From: JAQVUB01 sp033809415
GTDB lineage: Bacteria; Verrucomicrobiota; Lentisphaeria; Oligosphaerales; Oligosphaeraceae
Length of the DNA: 9,249 bases
Assembly: GCA_033809415.1 (NCBI GenBank)
Contig: JAPXLT010000193.1
Span: 1-9,249 of the forward strand
Direction: 5' to 3'
A program made the position numbers and the translations under genes. Positions 1 to 6,347 of the stretch are shown here, one piece after another; position 1 is the stretch's first letter; each line of letters starts with the position of its first letter. The notes beneath the pieces were generated by a model that worked only from the letters and a program-made list of their open reading frames with translations, ran no database searches and was not told where the DNA came from.

Positions 1-171
1 GGTTTTCCATGTTTCAAATCACATTTTCTATGCTTCCGTATGATTTCTTATGATTTTTCTTGAAATTCCGTTTTTCCGGCACTATGTTTTCGCCGTGGTT
101 CAGACATCATCCAGCCCCTCCCACCCAGGGGGCAACCCACCCTTGATATGGTACGCGCGCGCGAGACAGTC

Positions 172-198
172 GTCGGACGGGTCGGACAGGTCGGACAG
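172..198. repeat. 9-bp tandem repeat, three units
   Basis: Three consecutive units read GTCGGACGG, GTCGGACAG and GTCGGACAG. It follows an alternating purine/pyrimidine ACGCGCGCGCGA stretch. A related but degenerate GATCCG/GTCGG-rich stretch occurs around 3341-3373. The function is unknown. Confidence 0.8.
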
Positions 199-259
199 GA
201 AACGTCCCCTGCGCCCCGCACCCCCTGTTATTCAGCAGGAAAAGACTAAAGCACCTTCA

Positions 260-274
260 CAACCGGGACGGTTG
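260..274. repeat. Small palindrome (6-bp stem, 3-nt loop)
   Basis: CAACCG-GGA-CGGTTG forms a perfect 6-bp stem with a 3-nt loop. No U-tract follows on either strand, so it is annotated as an extragenic palindrome rather than a terminator. Confidence 0.6.
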
Positions 275-301
275 CGCTACTTTTTAAACCGTATGATAAA
301 A

Positions 302-339
302 TTTTCCGTGTGTTCCGTGGTTGAAAAATCCTTTTTGGA
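302..339 (+). repeat. Dispersed extragenic repeat, copy A
   Basis: This copy reads TTTTCCGTGTGTTCCGTGGTT followed by an A-run and CCTTTTTGG. It matches, with a few changes, the two nearly identical copies at 3449-3476 and 3505-3540, including the trailing CTTTTTGG. Its right end forms the left arm of the hairpin at 327-372. Confidence 0.65.
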
Positions 340-372
340 TGCGGTCAAACCAGACCTTGTCCAAAAAGGATT
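327..372. repeat. Large two-stem hairpin
   Basis: The arms AATCCTTTTTGGA (327-339) and TCCAAAAAGGATT (360-372) are perfect 13-bp complements. Inside them GGTC (343-346) pairs with GACC (353-356) around a six-base AAACCA loop, leaving a symmetric 3x3 internal loop. The design is compatible with a structured RNA, a MITE-like mobile palindrome or a terminator-like structure. No U-tract directly follows the right arm on the plus strand. Confidence 0.75.
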
Positions 373-437
373 CCGGGCGTATTTTACCCGCAGATTTTCA
401 GGATTATGATTCGTAAGGCGTCAGTAACTGTGAGATT

Positions 438-507
438 CTTTTTTTAACAACGAACGGCACGAAACGGCACGAAAATTTTTGTCCGTTAGTCTTTCGTGGT
501 AAAAAAG
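438..507. repeat. Dispersed repeat copies in inverted orientation (copy B and a half copy)
   Basis: Positions 438-480 carry the repeat in reverse orientation (T-run, AACAACGAACGGCACGAAA, then a second CGGCACGAAA). Positions 491-507 carry a half copy in forward orientation (CTTTCGTGGTAAAAAAG). The outer arms 438-454 and 493-507 are complementary with a few mismatches. The element ends just past the stop codon of the minus-strand glycosidase. It lacks the G+C-rich stem plus U-tract of a classic terminator. Confidence 0.55.
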
Positions 508-513
508 CCCTTG

Positions 514-3108
514 TCACCTAGCTTCTCGTATTTTTTCGAGGAATGCATAATATTTGCTGAGGATGTCTTTTCCGAGTGTCGCCCCGGTTCCATCCTCGAA
601 TAGAATAGTATTTGGCGCGGGCGGTTCCTCTGCGTCGTCTTTTGCAAATTTTGGGTTTTGCGAAAGCGAGAATACAATTTTCTCGCCTGCTTGCAACGAT
701 ATGTTTTCCAGTTTTGCAAGGGGGTGCCGCACTTTGCCGTCCTGGAAAATCTCTGTCTTTTCATTCCATGGGGAAAGTAGTTTGAATGATACAGGTTTTT
801 CAGCCTGTATTTTTACATATTGCACCTGCTTGTTTTTCAGCTGGGATGATACAAGTATCGGGCCCTCAGCGCGAAGAGTTGTAAAGGAGGCGTCCTTGTT
901 TTTGTCCCAACAAGGGAAGAGTCGGAGTATTCCGTTGAAGCATTGCATCAGCATTTCGGAGACGAGCAGAAGATAAACCGCAGGCCCTTCCAGAACAGGG
1001 AACATTTTTTCCTTGCATTCCAAATCATCCGTGCATTCTTCCCAGCAGCGCCCTGATGCAACTTCCAGGAGATTGATTGGCTCCGGGCCGTGGTCATGAT
1101 GCGTTTGCAAATCCGGGACATTTGCAATATTCGCTTCGCTCAGTGAACTGTTGGCAAGTATGGCGACATTATGCGAGACCAGGCCGTTGGGCTTGACGTT
1201 TGTGGCGATGAAGTTTCGTAGGATTTTTGTGGCAAGCGGAATATCGCCAAGGCGGCATGCGGGGATTGCCCTATGATATACCCGTCCTGTCCAGCCCTCC
1301 TGGAAGCCTGTTTTGCAAGCGTATGATTTCATGAGGAAATCCCATGACGAGTTATCGAGTTCCAGTCTTGCATGCTTCACCAGCTTGCCGCCGAACAGTG
1401 GGTCCGCCTCGCCGGTCGGGTATAGCGGAGTGACCGTACGGAAATGCACCATGTGATCGACGGGGAATCCCCGGAATGCCAGGAAGCCTTTTTCGCTAAG
1501 TGCATAGTCCGGATAATGCTCCAGAATATGCCTGCACTTTGAAACAAGCTGCTCGTTTTGCGAGAATTCCACCATGGCTTGCATGGTGACCTTCAGATAT
1601 GCCAGCGTATCGACCGGATCCTCGAGGTTGAGGTACATGAGTTCCGGATTCAGGCTCATCTTCAGGTGGTACATCTGCTCCTGCTCGTTCCACACAATCC
1701 AGTTGCAGAAGAACTCCGCCACGCCTTCAAGGATAGGAATAAATGTGTTTTTAAGGAAGTCTTCGTTTTTTGTCATTAAATAATGGCGATACATCACGTA
1801 GCACCAGTATGGTCCGGCCACCTGTGCGAAACGGTACGCCCCCGATGAACATTCCTTGCCATGCGGAGCAGTGCCCAAGGCAAAATACGCGCCTTCCGTC
1901 TCGAATTCGTCACGAGCATTTTTTCTCGCCATGGGCAATTGTTTTTTCAGTAACGCAAAAAAGCTTTCTGCAAGTTCGGGATGATTTACGCTGGCAACTG
2001 ACATGACCGGGAGCTGAGCATTGTAGTCGTTTGTGTAGAATCCATTCCATGGGAGCACATGGTCGTTATTTGGTGTTCTGCCAATCCATGGGCCGCAGAG
2101 TCCGAATGGAACCGGGCCGCCCATGCCGCAACGCAAATGATAGTTTGAAAGATACCACATCTGGTTTAGGAACTTGTCATGCAGGTCAACAGCATTTGCC
2201 TCCCAGAATTTTGCCCATTTTTCACAGTGCTCCTTTAGAAGGCTTTCTCGTTTGGCGGCAGATTCCTCAAGATTAGCGATTGCTTTTGCAAGTGGGTCTT
2301 CGGCTTCATCAGACGTTACGATGGTGAGCAGGACGTCGAAATTCCCGGCAATGTTTGCGAAAGCGCATGTAGGGGTGGTTTGACCCGCGACTTCAGTAGT
2401 CGGATTTGCCCAGTGCCAGTTTTTGGGGTGTGTCATTTTTTCGAAAAGTTCGCGGTATTCACCTTGGCCCAAGGGGATGATTTTTGCAGCTATGGCGTAT
2501 GACAGAGTCGGCAATTTCTGCTGCATGGCAATTATGTTACCTTGAGCTGAAAAAGTGGCGTCCTCCTGGAATAGTTCCGGGTCTCTTCCTACCTCGATCC
2601 TGTTTCGAAATGCAGTTAGGAGCGATATATTCCGCAGTGAAATGACCAGTGTGTTTTCCTGGGCGCAGACATAACTTCTTATTCGTGGGTGCGACAGATG
2701 CTTGTCCAGCTTCGTCTCCAGAATTCCTTCGGTCAGATGGAGTTCCTTTGTGATTCTGTGTCCGGGGGCATGTTGCGGGGTAAGTCCCATGCACAAACGC
2801 AGATAACCGCCATATTTCGGGGTTGACATCTGGCACATGGGCACGTCCGAAAGCAGCTTCTCCTTTGACATCTCCTCAAGCGTGTTGTACTTGCCGGCTG
2901 CGATCTCCTTTATGTGCGAAAGGGGGTGGCGCTTATAGACTGGCTCGCGCAGGTCCCATAGCCGCGACGCATTCAGTTCCCAACGCGGATAAAAACCTTC
3001 GTCTTCCCAGACCAAGGCGTTCAGATCGCCATTGCCAATGGCAATGCCGTCCTGCCAGCAGCGTGAAGGGGAATCATAGACTAAATTGTATTTTCTGAGG
3101 TTCGTCAT
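514..3108 (-). CDS. GH95-like glycoside hydrolase (alpha-L-fucosidase-type fold), cytoplasmic
   Basis: This protein of 864 residues is probably an exo-glycosidase acting on sugar chains inside the cell, as no signal peptide is present. The N-terminal motif YDSPSRCWQDG-IAIGNGDLNALVW (about residues 11-34) matches the start of GH95 and related fucosidase-like proteins. A six-hairpin barrel follows: DYNAQLP near 361, LNPEL near 486-490, TPLYPTGE near 560-567, GWTGRVYHRA near 605-614, and FPVLEGPAVY...EMLMQ...RLFPCW near 703-734. A beta-sandwich tail ends the protein. By my alignment, the usual GH95 FQIDGNFG segment has glutamate here (E707) for the aspartate, and the first of two asparagines in the N-x-N motif is aspartate; the candidate acid E489 is kept. 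Substrate is therefore uncertain. The start chosen is ATG 3108, which puts the conserved region at the expected distance, although it has no clear Shine-Dalgarno. An in-frame TTG at 3156 (16 residues longer, weak AAGAAG upstream) is the alternative. Confidence 0.8.
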   Translation of the reverse strand: MTNLRKYNLVYDSPSRCWQDGIAIGNGDLNALVWEDEGFYPRWELNASRLWDLREPVYKRHPLSHIKEIAAGKYNTLEEMSKEKLLSDVPMCQMSTPKYGGYLRLCMGLTPQHAPGHRITKELHLTEGILETKLDKHLSHPRIRSYVCAQENTLVISLRNISLLTAFRNRIEVGRDPELFQEDATFSAQGNIIAMQQKLPTLSYAIAAKIIPLGQGEYRELFEKMTHPKNWHWANPTTEVAGQTTPTCAFANIAGNFDVLLTIVTSDEAEDPLAKAIANLEESAAKRESLLKEHCEKWAKFWEANAVDLHDKFLNQMWYLSNYHLRCGMGGPVPFGLCGPWIGRTPNNDHVLPWNGFYTNDYNAQLPVMSVASVNHPELAESFFALLKKQLPMARKNARDEFETEGAYFALGTAPHGKECSSGAYRFAQVAGPYWCYVMYRHYLMTKNEDFLKNTFIPILEGVAEFFCNWIVWNEQEQMYHLKMSLNPELMYLNLEDPVDTLAYLKVTMQAMVEFSQNEQLVSKCRHILEHYPDYALSEKGFLAFRGFPVDHMVHFRTVTPLYPTGEADPLFGGKLVKHARLELDNSSWDFLMKSYACKTGFQEGWTGRVYHRAIPACRLGDIPLATKILRNFIATNVKPNGLVSHNVAILANSSLSEANIANVPDLQTHHDHGPEPINLLEVASGRCWEECTDDLECKEKMFPVLEGPAVYLLLVSEMLMQCFNGILRLFPCWDKNKDASFTTLRAEGPILVSSQLKNKQVQYVKIQAEKPVSFKLLSPWNEKTEIFQDGKVRHPLAKLENISLQAGEKIVFSLSQNPKFAKDDAEEPPAPNTILFEDGTGATLGKDILSKYYAFLEKIREAR

Positions 3109-3245
3109 GTTGTGTAGAGAGGGGGCGTCCAAAAAGGGCGCCGCACTATCGCCCAAAATCTTCTTTTTTGTGAAAGATTTTTCTGAAAAGCAATCTTCAA
3201 GTCATTGGCATACAATCACTTGTCAAGATGATCCGTCTGATTGTG

Positions 3246-3262
3246 GTGCCTTTACAAGGCAC
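3246..3262. repeat. Palindrome (7-bp stem, 3-nt loop)
   Basis: GTGCCTT-TAC-AAGGCAC is a perfect 7-bp stem with a TAC loop. It is the first of three hairpins within 85 bp. No U-tract follows on the minus strand (the direction of the flanking genes), so it is probably an extragenic palindrome rather than a terminator. Confidence 0.7.
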
Positions 3263-3282
3263 TGTCTTTGGGTGGGTTCCTC

Positions 3283-3330
3283 ACCCCAGACTAAAGTCTG
3301 GGGTTAAGCATGGTTAAGCGCCTACGGCGC
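3283..3330. repeat. Composite REP-like double hairpin
   Basis: Two adjacent hairpins are seen. The first (3283-3304) has arms ACCCCAGACT and AGTCTGGGGT around AA. The second (3318-3330) is GCGCC-TAC-GGCGC. They are linked by TTAAGCATGGTTAA, and an upstream GGGTG (3270-3274) could compete for pairing with CACCC (3282-3286). Paired strong stems with a short linker are typical of repetitive extragenic palindromes (BIME-like units). Genome-wide copy number cannot be judged from this window. Confidence 0.7.
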
Positions 3331-3440
3331 AAAGCATTATGCCGATCCGCCTGATCTGACCGATCCGTCGGAGAAAACACCAGCCAAAACCACAAATTCG
3401 CGTGCAATCTCATCCGTCAAAGCAGCAACCCCCTATAAAA

Positions 3441-3540
3441 TTTTCGTGCCTTTTCGTGTGGTTCGTGGTTAAAAAATAGGTTGTGGACGCCAGTCCACCC
3501 CAAGCCTTTTCGTGTGGTTCGTGGTTAAAAAACTTTTTGG
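3441..3540 (+). repeat. Dispersed extragenic repeat, copies C and D in tandem
   Basis: A 28-bp sequence containing TTTTCGTGTGGTTCGTGGTT flanked by CC and AAAAAA occurs perfectly at 3449-3476 and 3505-3532, a 56-bp period. Copy C is preceded by an extra TTTTCGTGCC and copy D is followed by CTTTTTGG, as in copy A. The spacer holds a GTGGAC-GCCA-GTCCAC hairpin (3483-3498). The array ends 10 bp past the stop codon of the minus-strand beta-helix gene. Confidence 0.85.
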
Positions 3541-3550
3541 TCAGTGCCTT

Positions 3551-5317
3551 CTAGTTCAAATCAACCCAATTCCGACCACCGATATTCAACTTCAGTTTCT
3601 TCGCATTCGAGTCGTAATATATGCTGCCTTCCCAATAATTCCCTGACTGGAAATCAGGCGCAGATTCTCTTACCGGTGGTCGGAATGTGACCTGCTCGCG
3701 TGCTCCTTTGACGGGTGCGCAGATGAAGCCGCCAAAGGACTTGAACTGGTCATCTGAAATTTCAGCCGTACTTCCGTTCGGATCAAAACCCGTTACGGTG
3801 AAGGCGGAGGCACCGCCGCCAAATGTGAGTTTCCATACCATTTTCTCCGCCTGAAGTGGCGTGACGCCATTTTCGGAATAGTATGCGTTGATAAGCAGCT
3901 GATTGTTTCCATTGGCATCTTTGGTGGCAGTCCTGAATTCGATGCCGGTACCTTCGGCTGATGCATCCAATGCCTGAAACAGAACGGGATTGTCGCCCAT
4001 TCCGAGGAACTGTGGAGTCTGTGTCCCCTTATGCTTCAAGGGCACGCCGGCATTGGCACCGCCAACCATTATCTGGCCGCTGTTTCCAGCATTTCCAAGC
4101 ACGACTAGGCTGCGCTGCTGTTCTACACCAGTTCCGATAAAGCCAGCATCCTTGCGGATGAAATTGACGCCGGAGAACACAGGTCTGCCATTTAAGCCGG
4201 AATCCACGACAATGTTTCCGTAGAAAAGGCAGCCGGACACGACCATGCCGGGGGCAATCAGGCGCAGCGAGTTTGGCGTCTTGTCCTTGAAAAACTGGCA
4301 GCCGTTGTAGTGCCGGATGCCCGTGAGCATGGTGTTGTGATAGCCGCCTTCGTTCTGGGAAACATAGGCTTGATAAAGGAAATATCCTGCAGTATCGCTC
4401 CAGGCGTTGGTTACGGCAATGCGACCCGCAGTCTGGTACATTTCCGCATCCGAAGGCATTGTTTTCTCCGAACAGCCGGATGTGTAACTGACAACATCGA
4501 CATATCCGCCATAGACGTGAATGTGCGCACCAATCGGGTCTGAATATGCGTCCTTCTCATAGAACTTTCCCCATTTTCCGCTGCTTCCGATATGACACCC
4601 GAAGACATTTGCAATTGCATTGCCAGTTCCCCAGCAGATGCCTGCTTGTGTGCAATGACCGATGAAGCAATTGCTGATATTAACGGTTGCGTGGTCTGTG
4701 TTGAGGCCGTGGGGATTGCCTGACCATATGCCGAAACGGCAGTTGGAAATATGGACATTTTCCACAATTGCCATGCGGCAAAGGGTATTCTCCGGCTTTT
4801 CATCGGCAAGGGTTCCAAAGTGAATGGCACTCAAGGCGATATTCGCGGGTGGTTGAGCCGCAGTGAAGTCAATGCGTTCGCGGTATCCGGCAATGGTCAG
4901 GTCACGAATTGTGATAAAGAAATTGGGGTTGGAGGGGGTGCCCGCGCCGCCCTTGACCCAGAAAATCGGCTTTGACGATTCGCCATACCAGCGTATGGTT
5001 GCATTCTGGGGGTCACGCCAAGTTTGTGCACCGTCACCACGTATGACCATGCCATGAGTGCCGTCAATGCGCAAGGAATCGGTAATTTTGTAAAAGCCGT
5101 TTTTCTGGGTTGGGAAATAGAGCGTGAAGACCGAGCGGTCACGCCCGCCTTTTAGCCCATCAGTGCCTCGTGCGGCGTCAAGTGCCTTCTGAATGGCGGC
5201 TGTGTCATCATGTACACCATCGCCGACAGCTCCGAATTCAAGAACACTGACCTCTCGGGCGCAGAGAGAAAACGCCGCACAAAGCAAAAAGAATGTGCAA
5301 AGAGACTTCTTGTTCAT
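3551..5317 (-). CDS. Secreted right-handed beta-helix protein, pectate-lyase superfamily
   Basis: This 588-residue protein probably binds or cleaves a polysaccharide outside the cytoplasm. A signal peptide (about residues 1-20, MNKK followed by a hydrophobic run ending SLCA) precedes VSVLEFGAVGDGVHDDTAAIQKALDAA (about 23-49), the hallmark start of the Pectate_lyase_3 / GH28-related beta-helix domain. Repeating rungs (IRDLTIAG, VENVHISNCRFGI, VNISNCFIGHC, VSGCLFYGNIVV) run to about residue 390, followed by a beta-rich C-terminal part. The tail, ending SIYYDSNAKKLKLNIGG and WVDLN, resembles trailing segments of tailspike/fibre-like proteins. An NTD triplet is present at 206-208, but the DD and HG motifs of classical polygalacturonases are not evident, so the activity (lyase, hydrolase or binding only) is open. 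ATG 5317 has AAAGGAT upstream at suitable spacing. The gene lies 38 bp after the pseudopilin gene and is probably in its operon. Confidence 0.82.
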   Translation of the reverse strand: MNKKSLCTFFLLCAAFSLCAREVSVLEFGAVGDGVHDDTAAIQKALDAARGTDGLKGGRDRSVFTLYFPTQKNGFYKITDSLRIDGTHGMVIRGDGAQTWRDPQNATIRWYGESSKPIFWVKGGAGTPSNPNFFITIRDLTIAGYRERIDFTAAQPPANIALSAIHFGTLADEKPENTLCRMAIVENVHISNCRFGIWSGNPHGLNTDHATVNISNCFIGHCTQAGICWGTGNAIANVFGCHIGSSGKWGKFYEKDAYSDPIGAHIHVYGGYVDVVSYTSGCSEKTMPSDAEMYQTAGRIAVTNAWSDTAGYFLYQAYVSQNEGGYHNTMLTGIRHYNGCQFFKDKTPNSLRLIAPGMVVSGCLFYGNIVVDSGLNGRPVFSGVNFIRKDAGFIGTGVEQQRSLVVLGNAGNSGQIMVGGANAGVPLKHKGTQTPQFLGMGDNPVLFQALDASAEGTGIEFRTATKDANGNNQLLINAYYSENGVTPLQAEKMVWKLTFGGGASAFTVTGFDPNGSTAEISDDQFKSFGGFICAPVKGAREQVTFRPPVRESAPDFQSGNYWEGSIYYDSNAKKLKLNIGGRNWVDLN

Positions 5318-5355
5318 TGTTTATCCTTTATTTTGACTCGATATATTAGGGCTGC

Positions 5356-6099
5356 TTAGTCAACTTTCCAATGCACGCTGTTATACGCGCCTGTTGCAGA
5401 AGCTGTCGTATAGGTGTATTTGTTGGGAACATCTGACCGGACATTTTCCACATGGCTATCCAGGAAAAGCAGGGGTGTGCAATTGCCGTGGCGATTCGAG
5501 AGCAGCTTCTCCGCTTTGTCATCGCGCAAGCTGCCGCTTGTGTTGTAGCGCGGCTGAAGGTCGCCATTTTTGGCAGCTGCATCGGCTGGTGAAAGACCAT
5601 TGGAACCGCAACCGGCGAGAATAAGGGCAGAGGGATTTTTCTGACGGGTTGCCACGCAGGTTTTCATTCTGGCGTTGCCAGGCACGCCACGCATAGTGTG
5701 GTTCTGGCCGTACATCGAGAATGGCGGGGAACGGCGGTCGCTCAGCTTGGAAGACGGACATTCCCAGACTTTCTGGACTGAATGCGAAACGCCAGTTCTG
5801 AGAATATACGGCTGAAGACAATACTGCCAGGTGACGGAATATGTCGAAACGCCTGCATACATCCAGAGATATCCAGCAGCAACGCCATTGGTTTTCCCAA
5901 GATAGGTGTCCGGAATGAAATCGCCGTTGTCGTCAGCATACATTGCATACGCCAAACCAAAAGTCTTTACATTGTTTACACAAGTGATCCCATAGGCTTT
6001 TTCACGTGCTTTGGAAAGAGCCGGCAACAACATCGCAGCCAAGATGGCAATGATTGCAATGACGACCAGCAATTCAATTAAAGTAAACTGTTTTCTCAT
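5356..6099 (-). CDS. Type II secretion-like pseudopilin (prepilin N-terminal methylation domain)
   Basis: This 247-residue protein has a class III signal: a short basic leader MRKQ, then FTLIELLVV and a continuous hydrophobic helix to about residue 27, followed by the SKAREKA stretch that starts the long pilin alpha-helix. Glutamate +5 (E9) is present, but the usual glycine at -1 is glutamine. The globular part has VWECPSSK (about 111-118) and a C-terminal SNRHGNCTPLLFLDSHVENV (about 201-220), the H-x-N...F-D-x-H-V-E ending found in the large pseudopilin families of Planctomycetota and Lentisphaerota. Such proteins are expected in the inner membrane and a periplasmic pseudopilus. It is the first gene after the divergent promoter region and leads into the beta-helix gene. 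ATG 6099 is preferred to an upstream in-frame TTG at 6126 because AGGAG lies 6 bases before it and the leader length becomes typical. Confidence 0.88.
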   Translation of the reverse strand: MRKQFTLIELLVVIAIIAILAAMLLPALSKAREKAYGITCVNNVKTFGLAYAMYADDNGDFIPDTYLGKTNGVAAGYLWMYAGVSTYSVTWQYCLQPYILRTGVSHSVQKVWECPSSKLSDRRSPPFSMYGQNHTMRGVPGNARMKTCVATRQKNPSALILAGCGSNGLSPADAAAKNGDLQPRYNTSGSLRDDKAEKLLSNRHGNCTPLLFLDSHVENVRSDVPNKYTYTTASATGAYNSVHWKVD

Positions 6100-6105
6100 C
6101 TTTTT

Positions 6106-6110
6106 CTCCT
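6106..6110 (-). promoter_or_regulatory. Ribosome binding site deciding the pseudopilin start
   Basis: AGGAG on the minus strand lies 6 bases before ATG 6099. It supports that start over the TTG at 6126, which would place the Shine-Dalgarno inside the coding region and add nine residues to an otherwise typical prepilin leader. Confidence 0.8.
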
Positions 6111-6189
6111 TTTTTAACCCAGTCAATCAGTCTCACCAATAAAAACACTTCCCAGGATTGCTTTCCCTTTTCAAATGAACAATATTGTA

Positions 6190-6217
6190 ATTATAAATTA
6201 TATTCAATGTTACGCAA
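6190..6217 (-). promoter_or_regulatory. Candidate promoter of the pseudopilin / beta-helix operon
   Basis: On the minus strand TTGCGT (6217-6212) is followed after 16 bases by a perfect TATAAT (6195-6190) in a strongly A+T-rich stretch. The -35 matches consensus only in TTG. The predicted leader would be roughly 85 bases. One copy of the 10-bp direct repeat lies between the two hexamers, a position suited to repression. Confidence 0.45.
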
Positions 6218-6240
6218 TGCTTTCAGGCAATATATTCAAT
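6199..6240. promoter_or_regulatory. Direct repeat, candidate operator of the divergent regulator
   Basis: TATATTCAAT occurs perfectly at 6199-6208 and 6231-6240, 32 bp apart start to start (about three helical turns). It lies in the 248-bp gap between the pseudopilin gene and the GntR-type regulator gene, with the first copy inside the predicted minus-strand promoter. The placement suggests cooperative binding by the adjacent regulator; this is inference. Confidence 0.45.
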
Positions 6241-6347
6241 AAAAAGATTATATTACTAAGGGAGGCGGTCATTTTTTTGCTGGTTGTCTTGCGGGGCAAA
6301 TGATCTGTGGGTGCAGCGACCGGTGGATGTCAAGGAGTCAGTGAGCA

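Larger units (their letters stand above)
1..513. other. Non-coding, repeat-rich region downstream of the GH95-like gene
   Basis: No convincing gene is seen here. A 119-codon open frame on the plus strand (50-409) has no ribosome binding site, a low-complexity R/P/S-rich translation and runs straight through palindromes, so it is not called. The stretch holds a short alternating CG tract near 153-163, a 9-bp tandem repeat (172-198), a small palindrome (260-274), a large hairpin (327-372) and copies of a dispersed repeat (302-339 and 438-507). The region past the 3' end of the minus-strand glycosidase gene therefore looks like a collection site for extragenic repeats. No clear terminator with a U-tract was identified for that gene. 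Confidence 0.7.
3109..3550. other. Palindrome- and repeat-rich intergenic region
   Basis: No gene is supported in these 442 bp between the beta-helix gene and the glycosidase gene, both on the minus strand. It contains hairpins at 3246-3262, 3283-3304, 3318-3330 and 3483-3498, plus a 28-bp perfect direct repeat (3449-3476 and 3505-3532). On the minus strand a consensus -35 hexamer TTGACA lies at 3226-3221, about 110 bases before the glycosidase ATG, but no good -10 sits at the right distance. A separate promoter for the glycosidase gene is therefore possible but not shown. Confidence 0.65.

Noticed and set aside
50..409. 119-codon plus-strand open frame
   Set aside because: No ribosome binding site, no recognisable motif, and the frame crosses a tandem repeat, a palindrome and the large hairpin, all typical of non-coding DNA here.
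438..507. Intrinsic terminator of the glycosidase gene
   Set aside because: The arms are A+T-rich and imperfect, and no U-tract follows the stem on the minus strand.
3109..3156. 16-residue N-terminal extension of the glycosidase from a TTG at 3156
   Set aside because: The extension lies before the conserved YDSP...IGNGDL start, uses a rare start codon and has only a weak AAGAAG three bases upstream. Kept as an alternative, not as the call.
3441..3540. CRISPR-like array from the 28-bp repeat
   Set aside because: Only two perfect copies with one 28-bp spacer, the same repeat is found inverted and degenerate elsewhere in the window, and no cas gene is present.
4411..4830. 139-codon minus-strand open frame inside the beta-helix gene
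   Set aside because: It lies in another frame of the well-supported beta-helix coding region and has no independent motif.
6100..6126. 9-residue extension of the pseudopilin from a TTG at 6126
   Set aside because: It would bury the AGGAG ribosome binding site inside the coding sequence and give an atypical leader.
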